Shown: positions 1-8,647, numbered from the stretch's first letter. The stretch: DNA of 64,000 nt from Alloalcanivorax xiamenensis (GCF_009846745.1 NZ_AQPF01000008.1:88715-152714); one strand, 5' to 3'. Program-made: numbers and translations. The notes: generated by a model from the sequence alone, not told the origin.

Positions 1-275
1 ATCAGCAGCAACGCCAGACGCATGCCAGCGCCGACACCGAGCCGGGCGATTACCCAGCCACCAGCCAGAGAAACCAACCCCATGCACAGTGTGGGTATCG
101 CCGCCAGGGCCCCGGCCAGGGTACTGGACAGCCCCAGATCCATGCGAATCACTTCCAGATTGGTGCCGAGCGTGGTCAGTAGCGGACGCAGGTTGAGGCC
201 CGCCAGCAGCACCATCAGCGCCAACCACCACAACGCCGGACGCTTTGCCAGAGGCGTTTGCTGCGCCGGATTCAT
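1..275 (-). CDS. MFS transporter, CynX/NimT type (N-terminal part only)
   Basis: About 91 N-terminal residues are visible before the gene leaves the window. They hold a short cytoplasmic head, a hydrophobic first helix, the segment GLNLRPLLTTLGTNLEVIR and a second helix region containing AIPTLCMGL. This arrangement (helix, NLRP, then a G-rich second helix) is that of the cyanate/nitroimidazole (CynX/NimT) branch of the major facilitator superfamily. The start codon overlaps the stop of the upstream amidohydrolase by one base (TGATG), so the gene is translationally coupled to the deaminase and Rieske genes. A role in moving a purine-derived compound is inferred from context only; the substrate is unknown. 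Confidence 0.75.
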   Translation of the reverse strand, partial: MNPAQQTPLAKRPALWWLALMVLLAGLNLRPLLTTLGTNLEVIRMDLGLSSTLAGALAAIPTLCMGLVSLAGGWVIARLGVGAGMRLALLL

Positions 276-1636
276 CACTGCAATTCCGCCGTGGCCATGG
301 CGGCCCGCTCTCGCAAAGCTTCCATATCCAGTCCCGGAATAGTCCCGTTCTCCACCACCGGTTTGCCGTTCACCAACAGATGGCGCAACGATGCGCTGCC
401 TCCCGCGCACACCGGCGCCACCGCCACATCGTGCACACCGAAGTAGCGCGGCTGATCCAAATCATAGATAGCCAGATCCGCGGCGCCGCCAACGTTCAGT
501 GCGCCGATGCCCTCCAGTCCCAGCACCCGGGCGCCACCCCTGGTACCCCATTCGATCACCTCCTCGGCGGTAACGGCATCGGCGCCGCCATTGGCCCGAT
601 GTACCATCCATGCCAGATGCGCTTCCTGAATCATGTCAGCGGCTTCATTGGAGGCGGCGCCATCCACCGCCAGCGATACCGGAATCCCCAGGCGTGACAT
701 CTCAGGGGCACGGGCGATGCCGCTGCCCAGGCGGCAATTGCTTTGCGGGCAATGGGCGATCCCGGTGCCGGTTTGCCGTAACAGCGGCAGCTCGTCGTCC
801 GCCACATGAACCATATGGGCCAACCACACATCGTTCCCGAGCCATTCGTTTTCGGCACAGAATTGCACCGGCGTCATGCCGTGCACTTCCCGGCAGTAGG
901 TAACGTAGTCCCGCGTCTCCGACAGGTGACTGTGCAACCGAACCCCCATGGATCGGGCGGCCCGGGCCAGCTCCCTGAGCACCGCGGGATTCACCGAAAA
1001 GGTCGGCGTGGTTGGCGCCATCACCACCTGTTGCATGGGAGCGGGCCCCGTCTGGTGATAGCGTTCGCGTAGTCGCTGCACATCGTTGATGATGTCGTCG
1101 ACACTCTCCGGTTCCAGATTGTTTGGATAACCCGGGTGCCGTCCTTTCTCCGTGGCGCCGCCACGACACAATACGAATCGCAGTCCCAAACGATCCGCCA
1201 CCTCGAACAGCACATCCCCCATCTCACTGTCGAGGCCGGCGTAGTAGATGTAATGATGATCGGCACAGGTGGAGGTGCCGGAGAGCAACAGTTCCGCCAA
1301 CCCCACCATCGCCGCCGTTTCCAGATGACGATCGCGAATGCGGGTAAGGCGCGGATAAGGCACCGCGCCGAGCCAGCCGAACAGCGGCTCGTTGATGCCT
1401 TCCGGCACCGCCTTCAGCAGACTCTGGAAAAGGTGGTGATGAGTGTTGATCCAACCCGGGTAGACCACGCAGCCACGCGCTTCGATTACCCGTTCATCAG
1501 CGGCGGGGATCAACCCCGCCGCCATCTCCTGAATCACACCATCACGGATACGCAGATCCACCGCTCCCGCCCGGGCCTGATCCCCAGGAAGACCGGTCAT
1601 CACCGCTTCGGCGCCGCGAATCAGCAGGTCGCTCAT
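275..1636 (-). CDS. 8-oxoguanine deaminase-like amidohydrolase (copy 1)
   Basis: This 453-residue protein is a metal-dependent hydrolase of the AtzB/TrzN/8-oxoguanine deaminase branch. Visible motifs are THHH (66-68, N-terminal metal ligands), HSHLSE (235-240), AHMVH (273-277), HCPQSN (295-300) and VDGAASN (324-330, metal-binding Asp325). The segment INTHHHLFQSLLKAVP is typical of the enzymes that turn 8-oxoguanine into urate, but close relatives deaminate isocytosine or s-triazines. A second copy lies at 12747-14111 and is clearly divergent, so the two may prefer different purines. The start overlaps the Rieske gene stop by four bases (ATGA), giving a tight Rieske-deaminase-MFS operon. Exact substrate is not proven. 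Confidence 0.82.
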   Translation of the reverse strand: MSDLLIRGAEAVMTGLPGDQARAGAVDLRIRDGVIQEMAAGLIPAADERVIEARGCVVYPGWINTHHHLFQSLLKAVPEGINEPLFGWLGAVPYPRLTRIRDRHLETAAMVGLAELLLSGTSTCADHHYIYYAGLDSEMGDVLFEVADRLGLRFVLCRGGATEKGRHPGYPNNLEPESVDDIINDVQRLRERYHQTGPAPMQQVVMAPTTPTFSVNPAVLRELARAARSMGVRLHSHLSETRDYVTYCREVHGMTPVQFCAENEWLGNDVWLAHMVHVADDELPLLRQTGTGIAHCPQSNCRLGSGIARAPEMSRLGIPVSLAVDGAASNEAADMIQEAHLAWMVHRANGGADAVTAEEVIEWGTRGGARVLGLEGIGALNVGGAADLAIYDLDQPRYFGVHDVAVAPVCAGGSASLRHLLVNGKPVVENGTIPGLDMEALRERAAMATAELQ

Positions 1637-2679
1637 GACGCCTTTTCCTTCATCGGAATGCGGGCCCCGGAAACGCGCGCTTCTTCCTCACCAAAGCGGG
1701 CCAGCAGCGCCATCAGCATCTTGCGCATCACCATGCCCGGTTGATCGGAAGGCATATGACGTTCCTCGCCGCTGGCGGTATCCAGAGGAGCATCGTGATC
1801 TGTGCTTTCCAGAACCCTTTTGTCCTCTTCGGTTACCTGACGATCAAAAGCGATGATCTGTTGCGCGGGCGCATCCTCCTCGGAGTCACTGCGGTAAGCC
1901 CACTGACAGATCATGGAATGCTCATCGTCGATCGGCGTGGCGTAGGTGATGATCGCGTGCACCAACCCATTGGGGTAACGGATATTGAGCTTGCGACCGA
2001 ACGGCATGAACCATTTGCTGGTCATGTGGCGCTCGGTGGTATCGCTGTCCATCTTCAACAGCTTTTTCTGCAACGGCGGGTTGTTCACCGGTGCCACGGT
2101 TTCGAAGCGGAAGCCAAAGTCCTCCTCGACGATGTTGAGCCTGGCCGGGATCGGTTTGTCGAACTGACCGAAGCTCTCCCGGTGCACGAAGCTGAAGTGG
2201 GCGTTGTCGAAAGAATTCTCCATCAGACGCAGGCCGGCGGTGCGCCAGACTTCATAAAACTGATGGATCACCCGGTAACCGGGTTCGTTTGCTTCCGGCA
2301 TGTGAGGAATATCGGTTAGCGGGTCACCGAGACACACCCACACGTACCCGTAACGAGCCTCGGCATGGAAGGCACGGACCTTGGCACGGCCCGCCGGGCG
2401 ATCAGGCGTCTGTGGAATGCGGACACAGCCACCACCACCGTCATAGGTCCAGCCGTGGTACGGACAGACAATGTTGTCGCCCTCCACCCAGCCCAGGGAC
2501 AAACGCGCGGTACGGTGAGCACAGCGGTCCTCGGCGGCGTGCGGATCGCCTTCGGAATCGAGCCACAGCACCAGCTCTTCGTTCATCAGCCGGAAGGGCT
2601 TCGGACCATCGTCAAGTTGTTCCAGTGGCATCACCGGATACCAGAAACGACGCAGTACGGGTTGTTGAGTTGCAAGCAT
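1633..2679 (-). CDS. Rieske non-haem iron oxygenase, alpha subunit
   Basis: A 348-residue ring-hydroxylating oxygenase of the VanA/NdmA/HpxD size class. The N-terminal Rieske domain has C-A-H (53-55) and C-P-Y-H (72-75). The catalytic domain has the mononuclear iron motif NSFDNAHFSFVH (about 155-166; Asp158, His161, His166). ATG at 2679 is preferred over the TTG six bases upstream because a GGAG lies nine bases before it. Family precedents are Klebsiella HpxD, which oxidises hypoxanthine/xanthine with reductase HpxE, and NdmA/B, which N-demethylate methylxanthines. The overlap with an 8-oxoguanine-type deaminase and a TGCATACATT box upstream argue for a purine substrate. No ferredoxin-reductase partner is visible in the window. 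Confidence 0.85.
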   Translation of the reverse strand: MLATQQPVLRRFWYPVMPLEQLDDGPKPFRLMNEELVLWLDSEGDPHAAEDRCAHRTARLSLGWVEGDNIVCPYHGWTYDGGGGCVRIPQTPDRPAGRAKVRAFHAEARYGYVWVCLGDPLTDIPHMPEANEPGYRVIHQFYEVWRTAGLRLMENSFDNAHFSFVHRESFGQFDKPIPARLNIVEEDFGFRFETVAPVNNPPLQKKLLKMDSDTTERHMTSKWFMPFGRKLNIRYPNGLVHAIITYATPIDDEHSMICQWAYRSDSEEDAPAQQIIAFDRQVTEEDKRVLESTDHDAPLDTASGEERHMPSDQPGMVMRKMLMALLARFGEEEARVSGARIPMKEKAS

Positions 2680-2841
2680 GGCCAATCTCTCCAGTCGGGG
2701 CCCGCTCCACGTCCGGTAGCACTGCCGTAACGGCAGCGGGCCCAGGCGAGGCAGCCCCCGCCCTCTGGGTCAGGGCCGGCTTGTCCTCAGGTAAGGTGAC
2801 GAGTCATGCACCGCTTTGTGCCTCGCCACCATGAACACATA

Positions 2842-2853
2842 GCGGTATACCGC
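2842..2853. promoter_or_regulatory. Perfect palindrome GCGGTATACCGC, candidate operator
   Basis: A 12-bp perfect palindrome centred on GTATAC, in the 219-bp gap between the Rieske start and the upstream binding-protein gene. It shares its core with the TGTATACA boxes of the island but has GCG/CGC flanks, and a related GCGGTATACA occurs at 12652-12661 before the second deaminase. It is probably a variant site of the same GntR-type regulator; it could belong to another regulator. Confidence 0.45.
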
Positions 2854-2863
2854 CATGTCAAAA

Positions 2864-2873
2864 AATGTATGCA
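2864..2873 (-). promoter_or_regulatory. TGCATACATT box upstream of the Rieske operon
   Basis: Read on the minus strand, toward the Rieske gene, this is TGCATACATT followed by four more T. It differs by one base from the TGTATACATT box found before four other transcription units, and keeps the same T-rich side facing the gene. It is inferred to be a weaker member of the same operator set. Confidence 0.5.
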
Positions 2874-2898
2874 GTTACCATGCCATCAAATCGGGCGG

Positions 2899-3912
2899 CT
2901 ATGGCATCACTGGCGGATCGGGCAGGAATTCCACGCTATAGGCCTGTTTATAATCCATACCCTCCGGTACCAGACCGGCCTTCGCCATGAAGTCGAAGGT
3001 GGCTTTCCAGCGGTCATCCGTCATCACCCCAAGCCCTTCGCTAGCGGCATCACCACCGACCACCAGGCCATACTCCTTGATCTTGCCGATGCCAAAGGCG
3101 ATCTGGGCATCGGTCATCTCCGGGTTATCCTTCTTGATCAGGACATTGGCCGGCGCTGGATTTTCAAAGTAGCTCTTCCAGCCCTCCATGGACGCCCGCA
3201 CGAACTTACGCACCACCTCAGGGTTGTCCTCGATCATTTCCCGGGTGGTTTCGATGGTTTGAGCGTAAGGGGGATAGCCGTAGTCAGCGAACAGGAAGAT
3301 GGATGGCGTGACACCGCCTTGCTCCATGGCGAATGGCTCCGAGGTCACATACCCCTGTTGCACCACGGTCTTATCCGCCAGGAACGGCGCGACACTGAAG
3401 GTATAGGGGCGAATCATGTCATCTGAAAAGCCGAAACGCTGCTTCAGCCAGGGCCAGAAGGTCTGCTGAGCACCGGAGAAAACGTACACCGGCTGCCCCT
3501 TTATCTCCTCCAGCGAGGTGATGTGAGGGTGCGCCAGCAATGCCTGCGGGTCGCTTTGGAAAGGCGCCGCCACGGTCACCACCGGCATGTCCTGATTCAC
3601 CGAGTTGAGGTTGCGGATCGGATAACCCATGGTGAAATCCTGCCGCCCGGCAAGAAGAAGCTGCAAGTTGTTCACTTGCGGCCCGCCCATTGTGATGGTC
3701 ACATCGAGTCCGTACTTCTCGTAGATCCCGGTGGCCTTGGCCTGGTAGAAACCACCATGTTCCGCCTGGGCGAACCAGTTGGTGCCAAAAGTGATCTTGG
3801 TCAACGGCGGCTGCGCCACCGCCAGAGCCGGAATCAATAAAGCACAGCACAGCAAAAACCCGCGCAGATGTTCAGCCGGAAAGCCCGTCCAGGTCTTAAG
3901 GGAAAATGCCAT
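2899..3912 (-). CDS. ABC transporter substrate-binding protein, NMT1/THI5-like (copy 1)
   Basis: A 337-residue periplasmic binding protein of the SsuA/ThiY/NMT1 fold. A signal peptide (LRGFLLCCALLIPALAVAQ) precedes KITFGTNWFAQAEHGGFYQA, and the family signature GLDVTITMGGPQVNNLQLL follows. Two adjacent ATGs (3915, 3912) follow AAAAGGAG; 3912 has the better seven-base spacing. It is a close tandem paralogue of the next gene upstream (3948-4955), aligning over its whole length with the same motif order. In a purine island it most likely binds a purine or related heterocycle for the ATPase/permease pair at 18.4-19.9 kb, since no dedicated permease is adjacent. The ligand is inferred. Confidence 0.85.
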   Translation of the reverse strand: MAFSLKTWTGFPAEHLRGFLLCCALLIPALAVAQPPLTKITFGTNWFAQAEHGGFYQAKATGIYEKYGLDVTITMGGPQVNNLQLLLAGRQDFTMGYPIRNLNSVNQDMPVVTVAAPFQSDPQALLAHPHITSLEEIKGQPVYVFSGAQQTFWPWLKQRFGFSDDMIRPYTFSVAPFLADKTVVQQGYVTSEPFAMEQGGVTPSIFLFADYGYPPYAQTIETTREMIEDNPEVVRKFVRASMEGWKSYFENPAPANVLIKKDNPEMTDAQIAFGIGKIKEYGLVVGGDAASEGLGVMTDDRWKATFDFMAKAGLVPEGMDYKQAYSVEFLPDPPVMP

Positions 3913-3947
3913 CATCGTTCTCCTTTTCACCAACAGAGGCAGGTGTC

Positions 3948-4955
3948 CTAGGGAAGTACCGGTGTTTGCGGCAGGAATTCCAGGGTGTAAGCCTTGTGGT
4001 AATCCGCGTCGCCATCGACCAGGCCCGCTTCCACCATGAAGTCGAACGTCTTCTTCCAGCGTTCATCGCTCATGTAACCAATGCCCTTCTCCCCCGCATC
4101 CCCGCCGGTGACGATGCCGAATTCCTTCAACTTCTCGATACCGAAAGCCAGTTGTTCATCGGTCATTTGCGGATTGTCTTTCTTGATCAGGGCATTACCT
4201 GCTTGCGGGTCCTGCAGGTAACTCTTCCAGCCTTCCAGGGTGGCCTGGACAAATCGGCGCACCACATCCGGCTTTTCCTCGACCAGATCCCTGCGGGTTT
4301 CCAATGTCGCCGCATAGGGTGGATAACCATGATCCGCGAACAGGAAAATATTCGGTTTGACGCCACCCTTTTCCGCGGCGAAAGGCTCGGAGCTGATATA
4401 CGCCTGCTGCACCAGCTCTTTGTCAGCCAGGAAGGGACCCAGACTGAAGGTATAGGGCTTGGCTTGGTCGTCGGTAAAACCGTATTCAGCTTTCAGCCAG
4501 GGCCAGTAGGTGGTGCGCGCCGAAGTGGATATCAGCACGGTGTGCCCTTTAACGTCTTCGAGCGATGCCACCTGCGGATGGGCGATCAGTCCCTGGGGGT
4601 CTTTTTGGAAGGTCCCCGCCACGGTTACTACCGGGAGCCCCTCCTTCACCGCATTGATATTGCGGATCGGATACCCCATGGTGAAGTCGTACTGCCCAGC
4701 CACCAGCAACTGCAGGCCATTCACTTGGGGCCCACCCATTTTGATGTTCACGTCGAGACCGTACTTCTTGTAAATCCCCGTGGCTTTGGCCTGATAAAAT
4801 CCGCCGTGCTCCGCCTGCGCGTACCAGCTGGTGCCCATGGTCACCTTGTCGTCGGCTTGAACACCGCCCGCGACGCTCCCCACAATCGCCGCCATGACCA
4901 CCCCCAGGCCAGTGCGACGATATCCGAACAGATGCTTTAAAAAACCGAATGACAT
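3948..4955 (-). CDS. ABC transporter substrate-binding protein, NMT1/THI5-like (copy 2)
   Basis: A 335-residue paralogue of the neighbouring binding protein, with the same landmarks: signal peptide ending near GGVQA, then SWYAQAEHGGFYQAKATG, GLDVNIKMGGPQVNGLQLL and a C-terminal EFLPQTPVLP tail. Start 4955 is preceded by GGAG and gives a normal signal peptide; a longer reading frame begins upstream at 5054 but would place about 33 charged residues before it. The gap to the downstream copy is about 35 bp, so both are co-transcribed, apparently with the flavoprotein gene upstream. Tandem copies suggest recent duplication followed by ligand divergence, or a dosage effect. Confidence 0.87.
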   Translation of the reverse strand: MSFGFLKHLFGYRRTGLGVVMAAIVGSVAGGVQADDKVTMGTSWYAQAEHGGFYQAKATGIYKKYGLDVNIKMGGPQVNGLQLLVAGQYDFTMGYPIRNINAVKEGLPVVTVAGTFQKDPQGLIAHPQVASLEDVKGHTVLISTSARTTYWPWLKAEYGFTDDQAKPYTFSLGPFLADKELVQQAYISSEPFAAEKGGVKPNIFLFADHGYPPYAATLETRRDLVEEKPDVVRRFVQATLEGWKSYLQDPQAGNALIKKDNPQMTDEQLAFGIEKLKEFGIVTGGDAGEKGIGYMSDERWKKTFDFMVEAGLVDGDADYHKAYTLEFLPQTPVLP

Positions 4956-5062
4956 GATTTCAGACTCCACAAAAAAGTATTGATCGGCCCTCGGCTTTGT
5001 ATGCAAGCAACCTTCGTGCCGCCTTTTACGGCCACAAAAAGGAGCGTGAGGCATGCCCCTTT

Positions 5063-5737
5063 TCAGGGCTCCCGGTTGGCGGCAGCCAGTTCCACCGATG
5101 CCGGCTCCGGACGTACCTGCGCGGCCAGTCGCGCCACCCGCGCCCCCAGCGCGCGGGCAATCGCCTTCTCGTTATCGTCCACGGACCAGGTGCCATCGAA
5201 ACCAGTGACCGCCGAGGCGCCATAGGGGGAGCCGCCCTTACGTGTGCGCACCAGCGCGGGAACACTATGCGGTACACCGGCAATGATCATCCCGTGCTGC
5301 ATGAATGGGAGCAGCAGGGATAGCAACGTCATCTCGTTACCGGAATGCATGCCACCGGTGGAGGTGAAGGCGGCGCCGACCTTGCCGATCAGAGCGCCTT
5401 CCCGCCACAACGGGGCCACTTCGTCGATAAAGGCGCGCAACGGCGTACTCATCAGGCCGTAGCGGGTAGGCGCCCCCCAAACAATCCCCTTGGCCCAACG
5501 CAAATCGTCCACCGTGGCGCGGGGCAGTTCACGATAGATTCGTTGTGCCTCCCGGTAGTCGGCTCGCTCACTATCGACACTGAATTCCGGCTCGCTCAGT
5601 TCCACCCGGCAGAGCCGGACCCGGGCGCCACTGCTGCCCGCCCCCTCGGCGATTTCCCGTGCCAGCGCCAGGGTGCTGCCGTAGCGGGAGTCGCAGATCA
5701 CACACACGGTGGCGCTGTCCGGATCAATCGATGTCAT
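5063..5737 (-). CDS. Flavodoxin-like NAD(P)H:quinone oxidoreductase (WrbA-like)
   Basis: A 224-residue flavodoxin-fold protein. An N-terminal strand and FMN phosphate loop (VICDSRYGSTLALA) and the central segment KGIVWGAPTRYGLMSTPLRA identify the WrbA/flavodoxin family; a later F-T-S-T-G-G loop also fits FMN binding. It heads the minus-strand unit that contains the two binding proteins and has a TGTATACATT box just upstream. A role as electron donor for the Rieske oxygenase is an attractive guess but is unsupported: WrbA proteins reduce quinones, and Rieske partners are usually ferredoxin reductases. Confidence 0.75.
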   Translation of the reverse strand: MTSIDPDSATVCVICDSRYGSTLALAREIAEGAGSSGARVRLCRVELSEPEFSVDSERADYREAQRIYRELPRATVDDLRWAKGIVWGAPTRYGLMSTPLRAFIDEVAPLWREGALIGKVGAAFTSTGGMHSGNEMTLLSLLLPFMQHGMIIAGVPHSVPALVRTRKGGSPYGASAVTGFDGTWSVDDNEKAIARALGARVARLAAQVRPEPASVELAAANREP

Positions 5738-5757
5738 CGCACAATCCTCAGAAAAAA

Positions 5758-5765
5758 TGTATACA
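5758..5765 (-). promoter_or_regulatory. TGTATACA operator (flavoprotein/binding-protein operon)
   Basis: Perfect 8-bp palindrome; on the minus strand it reads TGTATACATTTTTT and lies 20 bp before the flavoprotein start. Same core and same T-rich side as the boxes at 5936, 8640 and 11794. Lying between promoter region and start codon suits a repressor. Confidence 0.65.
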
Positions 5766-5935
5766 GGCAACTCTCGTGCCACGGCGAAAATAGCCTGCTC
5801 CCCGATAAAATCTTGCTGGATTGGTGCGTTATATTTGTGCGTCCGCCCTTTTTTTGATCACGGTTTCACGTCTCTTCATCTACCTTAAGGAAGCGCTTCC
5901 CTCCCTTTCCACCAAGCGATATGGTTCTCTCCGGA

Positions 5936-5943
5936 TGTATACA
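5936..5943 (+). promoter_or_regulatory. TGTATACA operator (guanine deaminase)
   Basis: Perfect palindrome extended to TGTATACATT, ending 16 bp before the guanine deaminase start, immediately ahead of its AGGG ribosome-binding site. Together with the box at 5758 it brackets the 222-bp divergent promoter region, so both directions can be controlled by the same protein. Confidence 0.68.
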
Positions 5944-5959
5944 TTAGGGATTTCCGACC

Positions 5960-7210
5960 ATGCCAAAGACTTTGCTGATCCGGTCCAGCCTGCTGACGCC
6001 ACTGGATGCCAACCACTGGCGATACATCAGCGACGGCGGCCTCTTGATCAAGGCCGGGCGCATCGTCGACGTGGACCGGATCGAGCGATTCGCCGACGGC
6101 CGGGATCAGAACACTCTGGAACTGGATGGCCTGCTGGTCCCCGGTTTCGTGGACGTCCATATTCATTGGGTACAACATCATGTTCGCGGACGCTTCCAAA
6201 CCGACCTGATGGAATGGCTGCGCGAACATATCTGGCCGGAAGAAGCGGGCTTTGAGCATGCCGGAATCGCCCACCGTCACGCGCGGGCTTTCTTCGGCGA
6301 CACACTACGCGCCGGCACCACCCTGGGCATGGCCTATTCCAGCCCGCACGACGGTGCCCTACGCATCGCCGCCGAGCACGCCAAAGGCGACTGGATCCTG
6401 GGCAACGCCATCATGGAAAAATGCGCTCCGGAGCCGCTCTGCAAGGCCAGCCCGGATAATGCCGATGCCGTGGCGCCGTTGTTGAAGGAGCTGGGCACCG
6501 CGCGCTACGCCATTACGCCGCGCTTCGCTCTCAATTGCAGTGCCCGGCTGATGGGTGAGCTGGGAGAACTGGCACGACGCACCGGCGCCTTCGTGCAGAC
6601 GCATTTATCCGAATCCCCTCAGGAAATCCGGGAAGTCCAACAGGCCTTCCCCGAGGCGCGGGATTACACCGATGTTTATGACCGGGCCGGGCTGTTGACC
6701 CCACGCACCGTGCTCGGTCACTGCATTCATCTTTCGCAACGCGAGTACCACACGCTCGCGCAGCGGCGCAGCTGGATCGCGCACTGCCCGTCAAGCAACG
6801 AAGCCCTGGATAGTGGTCGGATGGACCTGGAAGCAGTACGGCAACACCAACTGCGGTTCGCCCTGGCATCGGACGTGGGCGCGGGGCCAAGTCACAGCAT
6901 GCTGCACGTCATGCAACGTTTTCTGGACCAGCATCGGGCCGCCGGTGTGCCGGTAACCGCGCGGGAAGCGCTCTACCGAGCTACCCAGGCCGGCGCGGAT
7001 TGTCTTGGGCGAGGCCTCGAAGCCGGCAGTCTGACCGCGGGAAAAAGGGCGGACTTCGTTCTGCTGCCCCGCCCGGTTGGCAAAGCCGGCATCGAGGATT
7101 GGTTTGAGGAATTACTGCGCGGCGACGCCACCGATCTGGAGCAGCGCCCATTACAGACCTGGCTCGGCGGTACTCCGGTTTCACCCGGTCCGATCATACA
7201 GACGCAGTAA
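5960..7210 (+). CDS. guaD: Guanine deaminase (amidohydrolase type)
   Basis: A 416-residue zinc amidohydrolase converting guanine to xanthine and ammonia. Motifs in order: FVDVHIHW (metal ligands His67, His69), QTHLSES (His215), LGHCIHLS (His254, His257), IAHCPSSNEALDSG (273-285) and the metal Asp in ASDVGAGPS (Asp305). The segments DYTDVYDRAGLL and RTVLGHCIHLS are characteristic of the guanine deaminase family. The N-terminal part is slightly divergent (EWLREHIWPEE in place of the usual EWLEKYTFPxE). AGGG precedes ATG 5960. The 3' end overlaps the convergent uraD gene by 30 bp. It supplies xanthine to the island, which has no visible xanthine dehydrogenase. Confidence 0.88.
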   Translation: MPKTLLIRSSLLTPLDANHWRYISDGGLLIKAGRIVDVDRIERFADGRDQNTLELDGLLVPGFVDVHIHWVQHHVRGRFQTDLMEWLREHIWPEEAGFEHAGIAHRHARAFFGDTLRAGTTLGMAYSSPHDGALRIAAEHAKGDWILGNAIMEKCAPEPLCKASPDNADAVAPLLKELGTARYAITPRFALNCSARLMGELGELARRTGAFVQTHLSESPQEIREVQQAFPEARDYTDVYDRAGLLTPRTVLGHCIHLSQREYHTLAQRRSWIAHCPSSNEALDSGRMDLEAVRQHQLRFALASDVGAGPSHSMLHVMQRFLDQHRAAGVPVTAREALYRATQAGADCLGRGLEAGSLTAGKRADFVLLPRPVGKAGIEDWFEELLRGDATDLEQRPLQTWLGGTPVSPGPIIQTQ

Positions 7211-7711
7211 CGCGATACGATTCACCTGCTCCACCGCGGTCCCGCGTTCCTGTTCCGGGTCGTGCTCCAGGCGGGCGGCAAAGGCATCCAGAATGTCTCC
7301 TCTGTGCAATCCCTTTACCGCGATAATAAAGGGAAAACCGAAACGCTTTTGGTAAGCGTCGTTCAGCGCCTGAAAGCGGGCGTATTCTTCCGGCGTGCAC
7401 TGGTCCAGGCCAGCGGAAGCCTGCTCCGCGCTGGAGTCCCGGGTCAGCTCACCAGCCAGGGCGGCTTTGCCGGCCAGGTCCGGGTGCGATCGCAACACGC
7501 TCAGCTGGCAGTCCGGATCCGCCGCGCGAAATACCCTCCCCATCACTTCCGCCAGTCCTTGCGGGGTGTCCTGCGGTTCGCCGAGCCCCAGTTGGTAAGC
7601 CTTTCTGGCAATCCATGGAGAATGTTCATACACATCACCGAACCTGGCGACGAAGCCGGCTTCGTCGAGCCGGCTCGGGCGAGGTGTCAAAAGAACGTTT
7701 TTGTCAGCCAT
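7181..7711 (-). CDS. uraD: OHCU decarboxylase
   Basis: A 176-residue 2-oxo-4-hydroxy-4-carboxy-5-ureidoimidazoline decarboxylase, which makes S-allantoin from the 5-hydroxyisourate hydrolase product. Family landmarks are visible: RSHPDLAGKAALAGELT with catalytic His76, SSAEQASAGLD (Glu96, Gln97) and FGFPFIIAVKG (124-134). Start 7711 was chosen because it gives the family's normal N-terminus; it overlaps the puuE stop by eight bases, so the two are coupled. Length is typical of single-domain bacterial enzymes. Its 3' end overlaps guanine deaminase tail to tail. Confidence 0.93.
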   Translation of the reverse strand: MADKNVLLTPRPSRLDEAGFVARFGDVYEHSPWIARKAYQLGLGEPQDTPQGLAEVMGRVFRAADPDCQLSVLRSHPDLAGKAALAGELTRDSSAEQASAGLDQCTPEEYARFQALNDAYQKRFGFPFIIAVKGLHRGDILDAFAARLEHDPEQERGTAVEQVNRIALLRLYDRTG

Positions 7712-8609
7712 GATGCTCCATCCAATGTCGGGCGATATCAATGCGCCGGGCGAGCCACACATTCTTGTGGGCACGCAGATATTTCAGGAACCGCTCCAGC
7801 GCCGCGGCGCGGCCCGGACGCCCCGCCAACCGGCAATGCAAACCCACCGACAACATGCGCGGCTGCTCCGCCCCTTCTTGATACAGCACATCGAAAGCGT
7901 CCCGCAGATATGTGAAAAACTGATCACCACTGTTGAAACCGCCGGGGCTGGCGAAGCGCATGTCATTGGCATCCAGCGTGTAGGGCACCACCAGATGCCG
8001 TTGCCCGGACACCTGCGTCCAGAACGGCAACTCATCGCTGTAGTCATCGGCGTCATAGAGAAAACCGCCATGTTCCACTACCAGCCTGCGGGTATTCGGG
8101 CTGGTGCGTCCGGTGTACCAGCCCAGCGGCGGTGTGCCGGCGGCGCGCGTCAGCGCCTCCATCGCGCGACCAATATGTTCCGCCTCCACCGCCTCCGGCA
8201 CATATTGATAGTCAATCCAGCGATAGCCGTGACTGCAGATTTCGTGCCCCTCTTCCACCATGGCGCGAATGACTTCCGGATGCCGCTCCGCCGCCATGCC
8301 CACGGCGAACACGGTGAGCGGAATCCGATAGCGCTGAAACAGCTTCAACAAACGCCATACCCCGACCCGGCTACCGTATTCATAGAGCGACTCCATGCTC
8401 ATATGACGTACGCCTTGGCGCGCGTCGGCACCAACCATTTCCGATAAAAAAAACTCCGAAGCCGGATCACCGTGCAGGACGCAATTCTCCCCGCCTTCTT
8501 CGTAATTAAGTACGAACTGCACCGCTACCCGAGCCTCATCGGGCCAGCGTGGGTTCGGCGGACAAGCTCCATAGCCAATCAGGTCACGGGGGTAAGACAG
8601 ATAAGACAT
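7704..8609 (-). CDS. puuE: Allantoinase PuuE, polysaccharide-deacetylase fold
   Basis: A 301-residue cofactor-independent allantoinase, hydrolysing allantoin to allantoate. The sequence begins MSYLSYPRDLIGYGACPPNP and continues with WPDEARVAVQFVLNYEEGGE, the signature of PuuE in the NodB-like family, and has GYRWIDYQYVPEAVEAEHI and GWYTGRTSPNTRRL further on. Start 8609 is preceded by GGAG; the frame extends 39 bp further up but without a better site. It is divergent from the 5-hydroxyisourate hydrolase gene with a TGTATACA box in the 85-bp gap. Confidence 0.93.
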   Translation of the reverse strand: MSYLSYPRDLIGYGACPPNPRWPDEARVAVQFVLNYEEGGENCVLHGDPASEFFLSEMVGADARQGVRHMSMESLYEYGSRVGVWRLLKLFQRYRIPLTVFAVGMAAERHPEVIRAMVEEGHEICSHGYRWIDYQYVPEAVEAEHIGRAMEALTRAAGTPPLGWYTGRTSPNTRRLVVEHGGFLYDADDYSDELPFWTQVSGQRHLVVPYTLDANDMRFASPGGFNSGDQFFTYLRDAFDVLYQEGAEQPRMLSVGLHCRLAGRPGRAAALERFLKYLRAHKNVWLARRIDIARHWMEHHG

Positions 8610-8639
8610 GTTTGCCTCCACTCTGGCACCAATCATGCA

Positions 8640-8647
8640 TGTATACA
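8640..8647. promoter_or_regulatory. TGTATACA operator (puuE / hydroxyisourate hydrolase)
   Basis: Perfect palindrome within ATGCATGTATACATTTT in the 85-bp divergent gap, 30 bp from the puuE start and 47 bp from the hydrolase start. One site can serve both promoters. The T-rich side faces the hydrolase gene. Confidence 0.68.

Noticed and set aside
275..1636. Atrazine-degradation hydrolase (AtzB/TrzN)
   Set aside because: Similar family, but purine context and 8-oxoguanine deaminase motifs are a better fit.
5758..5943. TGTATACATT boxes as promoter -10 elements
   Set aside because: At 5936 the box is only 16 bp from the start codon and next to the ribosome site, too close for a -10, and palindromy is better explained by an operator.
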